64,000 nt of DNA, taken from assembly GCF_026167545.1 (NCBI RefSeq), contig NZ_CP110678.1, positions 1,423,501-1,487,500 on the forward strand. The letters are read 5' to 3'. Under the pieces are notes generated by a model. The model had not been told where the DNA came from and made no database searches. It was given only the letters and a program-made list of their open reading frames with translations. The stretch comes from Sphingomonas sp. S1-29 (lineage in GTDB: Bacteria; Pseudomonadota; Alphaproteobacteria; Sphingomonadales; Sphingomonadaceae). Numbering within the stretch: position 1 is the first letter of the stretch; every line of letters begins with the position of its first letter. Of this stretch, positions 8,294 through 17,053 are shown piece by piece. A program made the position numbers and the translations under genes.

Positions 8294-8987
8294 AATTGCG
8301 GGTCCGGGGAAAGCGACTGCCATTTCTACAAATCCCACCCAACCGGGAAATCTGGCCGTATGAAAGCGCCGAATTGCCGACAGCATTTCCTCGTCACCCC
8401 GGACCTGTTCCGGGGTCTGCCGTGCCACACATAATGCCGCTGATGAACGAACGCCCCCCTGCGTCTACATCCTGTCGACCCGCTATAACCACACGCCATG
8501 TTTTGGTGTGGTCGGCGTGGCATGAGCTTGCCCTCGGGTTCGGTCCTCCATCCATATCGGTAGCACCCGGCGGCTCGGTGGACCCCGGACCAAGTCCGGG
8601 GTGACGATCGGGGCGCGTCCGCTTTCACCCCTTTCCGCCACCTCGTCTACCGAACCGGCTCGTCCCCCACGCCGCCAACCAAACCCCGCTGTCCTACAAG
8701 CCCCCGCTTTGGTACGCATGCCGCATGACCACGCTCCCTGCATACTCCACCCGCATCGCGCTTTGTTGGGCGGAATAGGCGAATCCGGGGGGTACGTAGT
8801 GTAGCTTTTGTAGCTTTCCGAGCACCGGGAGCCACCCCACGGCCACCACGACTCCGAAACTGGGCCGCAACGAGTCCCGGTCGCCGGGAACACAATTGGA
8901 TACGACCGCCGTCCCCGCCGCCCGCATCCCACCCTTGTATCGATATTGTCACATCGGTCTGGAAAGGGGACCGCCAAGGAGATTTCG
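8294..8987. other. Long intergenic region before phoA
   Basis: No convincing gene was found in about 690 bases. The region holds two palindromic repeats of family C (8393-8417 and 8578-8606). A TGTCAC-containing stretch at 8933-8954 resembles half of a Pho box, but the match is weak. Open frames here are rich in Arg/Cys/Trp and look non-coding. Confidence 0.5.
8393..8606. repeat. Inverted pair of family C palindromes
   Basis: The left copy (8393-8417, CACCCCGGACCTGTTCCGGG) and right copy (8578-8606) are each palindromic and face each other about 160 bases apart. A closer pair of the same family is at 33929-34019. Typical REP-like intergenic repeats. Confidence 0.75.
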
Positions 8988-10466
8988 ATGACCCTCGCCC
9001 TGCGCCACTGCCTCGTTCCGTTCCTCTGCATCGCCGCGCTGCCCGCCGCCGCGCAGGAGGCCGATACCGCCGCCTATCGCGAGCAGGGACGCGCCGAGCT
9101 TGCGCGATTGAAGGCGGCGGTGCCGATCGATCGCCCGGCGCGCAACGTCATCGTCTTCATCGGCGACGGCATGGGGGTATCGACGCTCACCGCGGCGCGG
9201 ATCCATCAGGGGCAGGTCGCGGGCAAGGACGGCGAATCCTTCGTCACCGCGATGGACACGCTGCCGCATGCGGCGCTGGTGAAGACCTATTCGCACGACA
9301 CCCAGGTCGCCGATTCGGCGCCGACCGCCACCGCGATCCTCAGCGGGGTGAAGACGCGCAACGGATCGATCGGGGTCGGTCCCGAAGCGCTCGTCACCGA
9401 TTGCGCGGGCGCGCTTCGCCATGTCGTGCCGTCGTTCATCGCGCTGGCGCAGCAGCAGGGCCGCGCGACCGGGGTGATCTCGACCGCGCGGATCACCCAC
9501 GCCACCCCGGCGGCGGCCTATGCCCACACCCCCGAGCGCGACTGGGAGGCCAAGCTGCCCGCCGAAGCCAAGGCGGCAGGCTGCAAGGACATCGCCGCGC
9601 AGCTGGTCGAGGACAAGGTCGGATCGAAGCTCGACGTGGTGCTCGGCGGCGGCCGGCGCTATTTCCTGCCCGCGACCGCCGTCGACCCCGAATATCCCGA
9701 GGTAAAGGGCGCGCGCGACGATGGCCGCGACCTGATCGCCGAGTGGCAGCGGCGCAATCGCGGCGCGCGCTATATCACCGACACCGCCGGCTTCGCCGCG
9801 CTGGACCCCGCGCGCGACCGCAAGGTGCTCGGCCTCTTCCAGCCCGACCACATGCAATATGAAGCCGACCGCAAGGGCGACAAGGCGGGCGAGCCCTCGC
9901 TAGCCGACATGACTCGCACCGCGATCACGATGCTGTCGCGCGAGCGCCGCGGCTTCGTGCTGCTGGTGGAAGGCGGCCGGATCGACCACGCACACCACGC
10001 CGGTAACGCCCGCCGCGCGCTCGAGGACGCGGTGGCGCTCGACCAGGCGGTCGCCGCCGCGCTTGAAGCGACCAAGGGCACCGATACGCTGATCGTCACC
10101 ACCGCCGATCACAGCCACGCCTTCGCGATGGCGGGCTATCCGGCGCGCGGCAATCCGATCCTGGGCGTCGTCGCGGGCGACGACAAACAGCCTTCGCGCG
10201 CACGCGACGGCAAGGGGTACACGACGCTCGGCTATGCCAACGGCCCCGGCGCGGTCGAGGGCGCGCGCGCCGATCCGGTCGCGACCGACACGACGGCCCT
10301 CGACTATAAGCAGCAGGCCTTGGTGCCGCTAGGCGGCGAAACCCATGCCGGCGAAGACGTCGCGGTGCGCGCGGCGGGCCCCAAGGCGCATCTGTTCAAG
10401 GGCACGATCGAACAGCACAGCATCTATTACGTAATCGCCGATGCGCTCGGGGTCAGCGACCGCTAA
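8988..10466 (+). CDS. phoA: Alkaline phosphatase, secreted
   Basis: A 492-residue periplasmic phosphomonoesterase that releases phosphate from organic esters. A signal peptide (residues 1-22, ending PAAAQ) precedes the mature enzyme. Family residues are visible: FIGDGMG (metal-binding Asp60), VADSAPTATA with the nucleophilic Ser110, VEGGRIDHAHHAGN (metal ligands), TADHSH and GGETHAGEDV near the C-terminus. The ATG at 8988 follows AAGGAG at good spacing. It stands alone; phosphate-starvation control is likely from the family, and only a weak Pho-box-like stretch lies upstream. Confidence 0.93.
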   Translation: MTLALRHCLVPFLCIAALPAAAQEADTAAYREQGRAELARLKAAVPIDRPARNVIVFIGDGMGVSTLTAARIHQGQVAGKDGESFVTAMDTLPHAALVKTYSHDTQVADSAPTATAILSGVKTRNGSIGVGPEALVTDCAGALRHVVPSFIALAQQQGRATGVISTARITHATPAAAYAHTPERDWEAKLPAEAKAAGCKDIAAQLVEDKVGSKLDVVLGGGRRYFLPATAVDPEYPEVKGARDDGRDLIAEWQRRNRGARYITDTAGFAALDPARDRKVLGLFQPDHMQYEADRKGDKAGEPSLADMTRTAITMLSRERRGFVLLVEGGRIDHAHHAGNARRALEDAVALDQAVAAALEATKGTDTLIVTTADHSHAFAMAGYPARGNPILGVVAGDDKQPSRARDGKGYTTLGYANGPGAVEGARADPVATDTTALDYKQQALVPLGGETHAGEDVAVRAAGPKAHLFKGTIEQHSIYYVIADALGVSDR

Positions 10467-10473
10467 ACCCCAC

Positions 10474-10548
10474 CCGTTCGCTTCGAGCGAAGTCGAGAAG
10501 CCGTTCGCGCGACACGCAGATTTCTCGACTGCGCTCGAATCGGACGGG
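10474..10548. repeat. Palindromic repeat pair, family B
   Basis: Arms GTTCGCTTCGAGCGAAGTCG and a diverged inverted copy lie between phoA and the CoA lyase gene, convergent with both. Family B also occurs at 26441, 31708, 38147 and 41535. Confidence 0.75.
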
Positions 10549-10560
10549 GCTGGGCCTGCC

Positions 10561-11400
10561 CTAACTCGCCCCCGCCTGGGCGAGCAGCTTGCGCGCCTGC
10601 ACCAGATGCGGGCGGTCGATCATCCGCCCGTCGAGCTGCAACGCCCCCGCCTCGGCCGCCTCGGCAAACGCCGCGACGATCGCCCGCGCGCGCGCCACTT
10701 CATCGGCGCTGGGGGTGAAGCCTTGGTTGATCGCGGCGACCTGCGCGGGATGGATCGCCATCATGCCGGTAAAGCCATCGCGCCGCGCCCGCGCGACATA
10801 AGCCGCCAGCCCCGCGCCATCGCTGATCGCGGGAAACACTGTCTCGATCGCCGCCACGCCGGCGGCATGCGCGCCGAACAGCGTGAGCGATCGCACCATC
10901 TCATAGGGCGCGGTGTAGCCGCCATCGGCCTCGCGCGACGACGTCGCCCCAATCGCGGCGGGCAGATCCTCGGCCCCCCAGGTCAACCCGATCAACCGAT
11001 CGGCGATCGCAGCATATTCGCCCAGCGCGAAGATCGCGCGCGGCGTCTCGGTCGCGATCGGCAGCACCGGCACCGCGCCCGCCCCCATCATCGCCACCAG
11101 CGCCTCGACCGACGCCGCCCCCTCGGCCTTGGGCAGCATGATCGCATCGGGCCGCGCCGCCAGCACCGCCGCCAGATCGCGCTCGGCCAGCCCGCCGTCG
11201 ACCGGATTGATCCGCACAATCGCAGGCACCGTCCGCTCGGCCGCCAGCCAGTCAGCCACCGCCGCACGCGCGTCGTCCTTGCGCGCCGGCGTCACCGAAT
11301 CCTCGAGGTCGAGGATGATCGCGTCGGCCCCGCTAGCCGCGGCCTTGACGAAGCGTTCGGGCCGGTCGCCGGGCACGAACAACAGCGAGCGCAGCCTCAT
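10561..11400 (-). CDS. CitE-like hydroxyacyl-CoA lyase of leucine degradation
   Basis: A 279-residue HpcH/HpaI-citrate lyase beta family protein. LRSLLFVPGDRPERFVKAA, DAIILDLEDSV, RINPVDGG and MAIHPAQV are the CitE fold and Mg-binding motifs. It ends an operon of isovaleryl-CoA dehydrogenase, both methylcrotonyl-CoA carboxylase subunits and a MaoC hydratase. The same set surrounds Mycobacterium tuberculosis Rv2498c, a lyase that splits (R)-3-hydroxy-3-methylglutaryl-CoA and (S)-citramalyl-CoA. By that parallel it would yield acetyl-CoA and acetoacetate here. The start overlaps the MaoC stop (ATGA). Family assignment is firm; substrate is inferred. Confidence 0.85.
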   Translation of the reverse strand: MRLRSLLFVPGDRPERFVKAAASGADAIILDLEDSVTPARKDDARAAVADWLAAERTVPAIVRINPVDGGLAERDLAAVLAARPDAIMLPKAEGAASVEALVAMMGAGAVPVLPIATETPRAIFALGEYAAIADRLIGLTWGAEDLPAAIGATSSREADGGYTAPYEMVRSLTLFGAHAAGVAAIETVFPAISDGAGLAAYVARARRDGFTGMMAIHPAQVAAINQGFTPSADEVARARAIVAAFAEAAEAGALQLDGRMIDRPHLVQARKLLAQAGAS

Positions 11401-11849
11401 GCCGGTGCCCGCAGCAGCAGCGCGGTCCGCAGGCATTCGCACACCACTTGGTCGCGCTGGTTGAGCATCCGGTGACCAAAGGTCACAATCCCCGCCTCGG
11501 GCCGCGATCGGCTGTCCTTCAGCGCGACGATCTCGGTCTCGGCGTGCAGCGTATCGCCCAGGAACACCGGCGACGGCATCACCAGCTTGTCATAGCCAAG
11601 GTTGGCGACGAGCGTCCCCAGCGTCGTATCGCCGACCGACAGCCCCACCATCAGCGCAAAGGTGAAGGTGCCGTTGACCAGTATCTGCCCGAACTCCGAC
11701 GCGCGCGCCGCCTCGGCATCGAGGTGCAAGGGCTGCGGATTGTGCGTCATCACCGTGAACAGCAGGTTGTCGGTCTCGGTAACCGTTCGGCGGATATCGT
11801 GGACGATCCGGTCGCCAACGCTCCACTGGTCGAAATAGCGCCCCGCCAT
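11397..11849 (-). CDS. MaoC-family enoyl-CoA hydratase
   Basis: A 150-residue hot-dog-fold hydratase. The segment TVMTHNPQPLHLDAEAARAS carries the family's Asn/His active-site pattern, followed by LVNGTFTFALMVGLS. Placed between the carboxylase alpha subunit and the CitE-like lyase, it probably hydrates 3-methylglutaconyl-CoA to the (R)-hydroxyl product, replacing the usual crotonase-type LiuC. The ATG at 11849 shares its A with the upstream stop and has GGAGG seven bases before it; a GTG lies one codon earlier. Substrate is inferred from neighbours. Confidence 0.83.
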   Translation of the reverse strand: MAGRYFDQWSVGDRIVHDIRRTVTETDNLLFTVMTHNPQPLHLDAEAARASEFGQILVNGTFTFALMVGLSVGDTTLGTLVANLGYDKLVMPSPVFLGDTLHAETEIVALKDSRSRPEAGIVTFGHRMLNQRDQVVCECLRTALLLRAPA

Positions 11850-13702
11850 CACCCTGCCTCCGCTTCGGTAACCCGCGCGAGCACCGCGCCTTCGCTCACC
11901 TGGCCACCCTCGACCGCATTCAGTTCGACGACCACCCCGTCATAGGGCGCGACTAGGCTATGCTCCATCTTCATCGCCTCGAGCGTCAACAGCTTCTGGC
12001 CTTTGACCACCTGCTCGCCCTGCACCACCGCCACCGCGATGATCCGCCCCGGCATCGGCGAGATGATCGACCCGTCGCCGGCGGCAGCGGCACCCTTGCC
12101 ATCAATCCGCCAGGGGGTCAGGTGCCAGGTCTGACCGGCTTCGGAGATGAGAATGCCGCCCCCACTTCGTTCGTACTGAGCTTGTCGAAGGGCACCCTCA
12201 AGGCTTGTTTCCACCTCTACCCCATCGAGCAAAAGCCGCCCCGTCGCCTGCCGCGCCGCATTCAACCGAAACCCGCCAAGCGCATCCCCCGCCACCAGCG
12301 TGCCAGCAGCAGCAGCCAGCCGAGCCTCCGAAGGCATCGCCGCCGGCATCAGCGCCTCACCCTCGCGCGTGATCAGCCCGGTATCGACCTCGCCCGCAAC
12401 GAACGCCGGGTGGTCGAGCGCCTTGACCAGAAACCCCGCATTGGTCCGCAGCGGCGAAATCACGCTCGTCGCCAGCGCTGCCGAAACCCGCGCCCGCGCC
12501 GCTTCGCGCGTCGGCCCGTGCGCGATCACCTTCGCGATCATCGGGTCGTAGAAGGGCGAGATCGTCGAGCCTTCCTCTACCCCGGTATCGACTCGGCACC
12601 CCTCGCCCAGCCGGAACCGATCGAGCCGCCCGATCGACGGCAGGAATCCCTTGGCAGGGTCCTCGGCATAGAGCCGCACCTCCATCGCATGGCCGGTGAT
12701 CGTCAGTTGATCCTGGGTGAGCGGCAACGGCTCGCCCGATGCCACGCGCAATTGCCACTCGACCAGATCGACGCCGGTGATCGCCTCGGTCACCGGATGT
12801 TCGACCTGCAACCGCGTGTTCATTTCCATGAACCAGGTGCGATCGGCCGAAACCGGGCCCGAACCATCGGCGATAAACTCGATCGTCCCCGCCCCGACAT
12901 AGTCGACCGCGCGCGCCGCGCGCACCGCCGCATCGCAGATCGCGGCGCGGGTGGCGGGATCCATCCCGGGTGCGGGCCCTTCCTCGATCACCTTCTGGTG
13001 GCGGCGTTGCAGCGAGCAGTCACGCTCGAACAGATGGACGACATTGCCGTGGGTGTCGCCGAACACCTGCACCTCGATATGGCGCGGATTGGTGATCCAT
13101 TTTTCGAGCAGGATATGGTCATTGCCGAAGCTGGCGCTCGCCTCGCGCCGGCACGAAACCAATGCTTCGGCAAAGTCGGCCGGATCATCGACCCGCCGCA
13201 TTCCCTTGCCACCGCCGCCCGCCACCGCCTTGATCAGCACCGGATAGCCGATCGCATCGGCTTCTACCGCGAGCCGCTGCGGCGACTGGTCCTCGCCCAG
13301 ATAGCCCGGCGTCGTTGGAACCCCGGCATCCTGCATCAGCCGCTTGGCGGCATCCTTCAGCCCCATCGCGGTGATCGAGGCGGGGCGCGGCCCGACCCAC
13401 ACGAGGCCAGCATCGATCACGCTCTGCGCGAACGCTGCATTCTCCGACAGGAAGCCATAGCCGGGATGGATCGCCTCGGCGCCGCTAGCGCGAGCAGCGG
13501 CGATGATCCGCTCGCCAACCAGATAACTCTCGCGCACCGGCGAAGGCCCGACATGCACCGCCGCATCGGCGAGCCGCACGTGCAACGCCCCGGCATCGGC
13601 ATCCGAATAGACGGCAACGGTGCGGATCCCCATCGCCCGTGCGGTGCGGATGATGCGGCAGGCGATTTCGCCCCGATTGGCGATAAGCAGCGACTGGATC
13701 AT
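11849..13702 (-). CDS. mccA: 3-methylcrotonyl-CoA carboxylase, alpha (biotin) subunit
   Basis: A 617-residue subunit with biotin carboxylase (residues 1-450: IANRGEIACRI, AGGGGKGMR, EMNTRLQVEHPV) and a C-terminal biotinyl domain with EAMKMEH. It carboxylates biotin using ATP and bicarbonate in leucine breakdown. Methylcrotonyl-CoA is the likely substrate because the partner subunit and isovaleryl-CoA dehydrogenase are in the same operon. Residues 503-513 (GALRQAQYER) are encoded by a half copy of repeat family A, read in frame between the carboxylase and biotinyl parts. The DUF559 cassette separates this gene from its partner subunit upstream. Confidence 0.93.
   Translation of the reverse strand: MIQSLLIANRGEIACRIIRTARAMGIRTVAVYSDADAGALHVRLADAAVHVGPSPVRESYLVGERIIAAARASGAEAIHPGYGFLSENAAFAQSVIDAGLVWVGPRPASITAMGLKDAAKRLMQDAGVPTTPGYLGEDQSPQRLAVEADAIGYPVLIKAVAGGGGKGMRRVDDPADFAEALVSCRREASASFGNDHILLEKWITNPRHIEVQVFGDTHGNVVHLFERDCSLQRRHQKVIEEGPAPGMDPATRAAICDAAVRAARAVDYVGAGTIEFIADGSGPVSADRTWFMEMNTRLQVEHPVTEAITGVDLVEWQLRVASGEPLPLTQDQLTITGHAMEVRLYAEDPAKGFLPSIGRLDRFRLGEGCRVDTGVEEGSTISPFYDPMIAKVIAHGPTREAARARVSAALATSVISPLRTNAGFLVKALDHPAFVAGEVDTGLITREGEALMPAAMPSEARLAAAAGTLVAGDALGGFRLNAARQATGRLLLDGVEVETSLEGALRQAQYERSGGGILISEAGQTWHLTPWRIDGKGAAAAGDGSIISPMPGRIIAVAVVQGEQVVKGQKLLTLEAMKMEHSLVAPYDGVVVELNAVEGGQVSEGAVLARVTEAEAG
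12166..12194. repeat. Half copy of family A repeat inside mccA
   Basis: The arm TCGTACTGAGCTTGTCGAAG with its flanks matches the arms of the family A repeats at 2374 and 63637. Here only one arm is present and it lies in frame inside mccA, adding about ten residues. Confidence 0.8.
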
Positions 13703-13709
13703 GATGACT

Positions 13710-13769
13710 ACCTAAATCCTCCCCGAGCTTTGCTCGGGGAGGGGGACCATGCGCAGCATGGTGGAGGGG
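13710..13769 (+). repeat. Left 60-bp inverted repeat of DUF559 cassette (family E)
   Basis: Sixty bases match the reverse complement of 14147-14206 with only two differences. The repeat contains two internal hairpins (CCCCGAGCTTTGCTCGGGG and CCATGCGCAGCATGG) and ends in GGAGGGG, which is the ribosome site of the DUF559 gene starting at 13772. It begins 8 bases upstream of the mccA start codon. Confidence 0.92.
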
Positions 13770-13771
13770 AA

Positions 13772-14203
13772 ATGGGGATGCTGAAAGACATCGCACCTAA
13801 GGCTGCCACGGGCGGCGTCGACCGTGCCCGCCGCTTGCGCCGCGCGATGACGCTGCCCGAAGTGCTGCTGTGGAACGCTCTTCGCGCCCGCCCGGCGGGG
13901 CTGAAGTTTCGCCGCCAGCATCCCTGTGGCAGCTATATCCTCGACTTTTACTGCAGTGACGCTCGGCTGGCGATCGAGGTCGATGGCGAAGTGCATTCGC
14001 GCGGCGACCAGCCAATGCGAGATACCGCGCGTGATCGGTGGTGTGCGAAGGCTGGTATCGCGGTGTTGCGCATCCCTGCGGCTGCGGTGCTGGGGGATAT
14101 GGAGGCAGTGGTGCGCGGCGTCGTTGCGGCGGCGCTTGCGCAGCTGCCCCTCCACCATGCTTCGCATGGTCCCCCTCCCCGAGCAAAGCTCGGGGAGGAT
14201 TAA
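13772..14203 (+). CDS. DUF559 endonuclease-like protein in an inverted-repeat cassette
   Basis: A 143-residue DUF559 protein, a family related to Vsr-like and other restriction-type nucleases. Seen here: LRRAMTLPEVLLWNALRAR, FRRQHPCGSYILDFYC, LAIEVDGEVHS (likely acidic active-site residues) and AGIAVLRIPA. It is transcribed against the leucine operon, between mccA and mccB. Near-perfect 60-bp inverted repeats flank it: the left supplies GGAGGGG as ribosome site, while the right encodes the last 19 residues and the TAA stop. A second ATG at 13778 is also possible. Nuclease activity and a role in repeat mobility are inferred, not shown. Confidence 0.85.
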   Translation: MGMLKDIAPKAATGGVDRARRLRRAMTLPEVLLWNALRARPAGLKFRRQHPCGSYILDFYCSDARLAIEVDGEVHSRGDQPMRDTARDRWCAKAGIAVLRIPAAAVLGDMEAVVRGVVAAALAQLPLHHASHGPPPRAKLGED

Positions 14204-14206
14204 GGT
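14147..14206 (-). repeat. Right 60-bp inverted repeat of DUF559 cassette (family E)
   Basis: Reverse complement of the left repeat at 58 of 60 positions. It overlaps the 3' end of the DUF559 gene, including its stop codon, and ends 14 bases before the mccB stop. Removing 13710-14206 would leave mccB and mccA about 20 bases apart, the spacing expected in this tight operon. Confidence 0.92.
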
Positions 14207-14220
14207 TTCGCCCCGCCCCA

Positions 14221-15822
14221 TCACATCCGGAACACCCCAAAGCTTGCCCGCTGCGGCACCGGCGCGTTCAGACACGCCGCAAATGCCAGCCCCAGCACAT
14301 CGCGGGTCTGCGCCGGATCAATGATCCCGTCGTCCCACAGCCGTGCGGTCGCGTAATACGGACTACCCTCGGCCTCATAGGTCGCGCGCACCGGGGCCTT
14401 GAACGCCTCGGCCTCTTCCTCGGACCAGGTCGCGGCGTCACGGTGGACCGTCGCCAGCACACTTGCCGCCTGCTCGCCGCCCATCACGCTGATCCGGCTA
14501 TTGGGCCAGGCAAACAGGAAGCGCGGGCTATAGGCGCGGCCGCACATGCCGTAATTGCCAGCACCAAAGCTGCCGCCGATCAGCACCGTCACCTTGGGCA
14601 CGCTGGCGGTCGCCACCGCGGTCACCAGCTTGGCCCCGTGCTTGGCGATCCCTTCGGCCTCATATTTGCCGCCGACCATGAAGCCCGAAATGTTCTGCAG
14701 GAACAACAACGGCACCCGCCGCTGGCACGCCAGTTCGATGAAATGCGCGCCCTTGACCGCGCTTTCGCTGAACAACACGCCGTTATTGGCCAGGATCGCG
14801 ACCGGCATCCCATGGATATGCGCGAAACCGCACACCAGGGTGGTGCCGTACAGCGCCTTGAACTCGTGAAATTCCGACGCATCGACCAGCCGTGCGATCA
14901 CCTCGCGCACGTCATAGGGCGCGCGGACATCGTCGGGGATGATGCCATACAGCTCGGCGGGGTCGTATTTCGGCGGCACCGGCGCGCGCACATTCACGTC
15001 GGGCACCGCATCGGGCGCGAGCGTCGACACGATGTCGCGCACGATCGTCAGCGCATGGGCGTCATCCTCGGCGACATGATCGACCACGCCCGATCGCCGC
15101 CCGTGCAGATCGCCGCCGCCCAGATCCTCGGCGCTGATGACTTCGCCGGTCGCTGCCTGCACCAAAGGCGGCCCGGCCAGGAAGATCGTCCCCTGCCCGC
15201 GCACGATCACGCTTTCGTCGGACATGGCGGGCACATAGGCCCCGCCCGCGGTGCAGCTTCCCATCACGCACGCGACCTGCGCGATCCCCGCCGCGCTCAT
15301 ATTCGCCTGGTTGAAGAAGATGCGCCCGAAATGGTCGCGGTCGGGAAACACCTCGGCCTGGTTGGGCAGGTTCGCGCCGCCCGAATCGACCAGATAGATG
15401 CACGGCAGCCGGTTCGCCTCAGCGATTTCCTGCGCGCGCAAATGCTTCTTCACCGTCATCGGGAAGTAGGTGCCGCCCTTCACCGTGGCGTCGTTGCAGA
15501 CGATCATCGCCTGCCGCCCCGATACCCGACCGATACCGGCGATCACGCCTGCGCCGGGCACCTCATCGCCATACAACCCGTTGGCCGCCAACTGCCCGAT
15601 CTCAAGGAACGGACTGCCCGCGTCGAGCAGATGCTCGACCCGATCGCGCGGCAGCAGCTTGCCGCGCGCGGTGTGCTTGTCACGCGCGCGTTCCGGCCCA
15701 CCCTTCGCCGCCTCGGCTACGCGGGCGCGAAGCTCATCGGCAAGCGCGCGATTATGCGCGGCGCGGGCGGCGAATTCGGGCGTATCGGTGGCGATCGCCG
15801 AGGTAAGAACAGGCGCGCTCAT
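14221..15822 (-). CDS. mccB: 3-methylcrotonyl-CoA carboxylase, beta (carboxyltransferase) subunit
   Basis: A 533-residue carboxyltransferase that moves CO2 from biotin to 3-methylcrotonyl-CoA. It has the crotonase-like halves of acyl-CoA carboxylase beta subunits: [20 protein letters not shown] near the start, [20 protein letters not shown], which distinguishes MccB from PccB-type subunits, and [20 protein letters not shown] in the C-terminal half. The start overlaps the stop of isovaleryl-CoA dehydrogenase (ATGA). Downstream lies the DUF559 cassette, then mccA. Confidence 0.95.
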   Translation of the reverse strand: MSAPVLTSAIATDTPEFAARAAHNRALADELRARVAEAAKGGPERARDKHTARGKLLPRDRVEHLLDAGSPFLEIGQLAANGLYGDEVPGAGVIAGIGRVSGRQAMIVCNDATVKGGTYFPMTVKKHLRAQEIAEANRLPCIYLVDSGGANLPNQAEVFPDRDHFGRIFFNQANMSAAGIAQVACVMGSCTAGGAYVPAMSDESVIVRGQGTIFLAGPPLVQAATGEVISAEDLGGGDLHGRRSGVVDHVAEDDAHALTIVRDIVSTLAPDAVPDVNVRAPVPPKYDPAELYGIIPDDVRAPYDVREVIARLVDASEFHEFKALYGTTLVCGFAHIHGMPVAILANNGVLFSESAVKGAHFIELACQRRVPLLFLQNISGFMVGGKYEAEGIAKHGAKLVTAVATASVPKVTVLIGGSFGAGNYGMCGRAYSPRFLFAWPNSRISVMGGEQAASVLATVHRDAATWSEEEAEAFKAPVRATYEAEGSPYYATARLWDDGIIDPAQTRDVLGLAFAACLNAPVPQRASFGVFRM

Positions 15823-16967
15823 GCCGCTCCGATCAGCTCACGGCCGATAAGCATCCGCCGGATCTCATTCGTCCCCGCCCCAATATCGAGCAACTTGGCA
15901 TCGCGCAGGAAGCGCTCGACCGGCCAGTCCTTGGTGTAACCCGCCCCGCCCAGCGCCTGCACCGCCTCCCCCGCAACCCGAAACGCATTCTCGCTCGCCA
16001 GCAGGATCGCGCCCGCCGCATCGAAGCGCGTCGTCCGCCCCGCATCGCACGACTTGGCGACCGCATAGACATAAGCGCGCGCCGAGTTGAGCGCGACATA
16101 CATGTCGGCGATCTTGGCCTGCACCAACTGGAACGACCCGATCGCCGCGCCGAACTGCCGGCGCTCGCGAACATAGGGCAGCACGACGTCGAGGCACGCC
16201 TGCATGATCCCCAGCTGGATGCCCGCCAGCACGGTGCGCTCGTAATCGAGCCCCGACATCAGCACCCCGACGCCGCCATTTTCGGGGCCCATCACATTTT
16301 CGTCGGGCACCATGCAATCGGTGAAGACCAGTTCGGCGGTGGGGCTGCCGCGCATCCCCATCTTGTCGATCTTCTGGCCGATCGCGAACCCCGCCATATC
16401 CTTTTCGATCAGGAAAGTGGTGATCCCGCGCGAGCCCTCGCCGGTCTTGGCATAGACCACCAATGTGTCGGCATAGGGCGCGTTGGTGATCCAGAACTTC
16501 GTGCCGTTGAGCACATAGCCGCCCGCCACGCGCTCGGCCTTGAGCTTCATCGACACCACGTCCGATCCGGCACCCGCCTCGGACATCGCCAGCGATCCGA
16601 CATGCTCGCCCGAAATCAGCTTGGGGAGATATTTCGCCTTCTGCTCGGCATTGCCCCAGCGCGCGATCTGATTGATGCACAGGTTCGAATGCGCGCCATA
16701 GCTCAAGCCCACCGAAGCCGACGCCCGGCTGACTTCCTCGCACGCGATCACATGCTCGAGATAGCCAAGGCCCAGCCCGCCATCCGCCTCGGCAACGGTA
16801 ATCCCGTGCAGCCCGAGCGCGCCCATTTCGGGCCACAGCTCGCGCGGAAACCAGTCGTCGGCGTCGACGCGCGCGGCGATCGGCATGATCCGGTCGGTCG
16901 CGAACCGCTGGGTGCTGTCGCGGATCATGTCGGCATTTTCGCCGAGTGCGAAATCGAAACTGGCCAT
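15819..16967 (-). CDS. liuA: Isovaleryl-CoA dehydrogenase
   Basis: A 382-residue FAD-dependent acyl-CoA dehydrogenase, first gene of the leucine operon, converting isovaleryl-CoA to 3-methylcrotonyl-CoA and passing electrons to ETF. Visible motifs: [20 protein letters not shown], which is typical of isovaleryl-CoA dehydrogenases; [15 protein letters not shown], a flavin and substrate site; and [11 protein letters not shown], where the Glu corresponds to the catalytic base of this subfamily. The C-terminal [26 protein letters not shown] is intact. It is divergent from a LysR gene across about 80 bases that should hold both promoters. Confidence 0.95.
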   Translation of the reverse strand: MASFDFALGENADMIRDSTQRFATDRIMPIAARVDADDWFPRELWPEMGALGLHGITVAEADGGLGLGYLEHVIACEEVSRASASVGLSYGAHSNLCINQIARWGNAEQKAKYLPKLISGEHVGSLAMSEAGAGSDVVSMKLKAERVAGGYVLNGTKFWITNAPYADTLVVYAKTGEGSRGITTFLIEKDMAGFAIGQKIDKMGMRGSPTAELVFTDCMVPDENVMGPENGGVGVLMSGLDYERTVLAGIQLGIMQACLDVVLPYVRERRQFGAAIGSFQLVQAKIADMYVALNSARAYVYAVAKSCDAGRTTRFDAAGAILLASENAFRVAGEAVQALGGAGYTKDWPVERFLRDAKLLDIGAGTNEIRRMLIGRELIGAA

Positions 16968-17053
16968 GGCTCTCTCCTATTTTCACCCCTTCTAGCCGAT
17001 TCCGAGCTGCGACAGAAATTGAAGCTTCGCGCCCCATGCTATAGATGACACCT

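Noticed and set aside
8933..8954. Possible Pho box before phoA
   Set aside because: Only one TGTCA half is recognisable and spacing does not fit two direct repeats; left as a mention, not a feature.
8483..9031. A minus-strand frame across the phoA upstream region
   Set aside because: Arg/Trp/Cys-rich with no ribosome site or motif, and it contains a REP-like repeat; treated as non-coding.
11960..13771. A long frame opposite mccA that runs into the DUF559 gene
   Set aside because: Only the part from 13772 has family motifs and a ribosome site; the upstream part is an antisense shadow of mccA.
17019..17045. TTGAAG and TATAGA as a promoter for the LysR gene
   Set aside because: The spacer is only 15 bases and would give a near-leaderless transcript; too weak to call.
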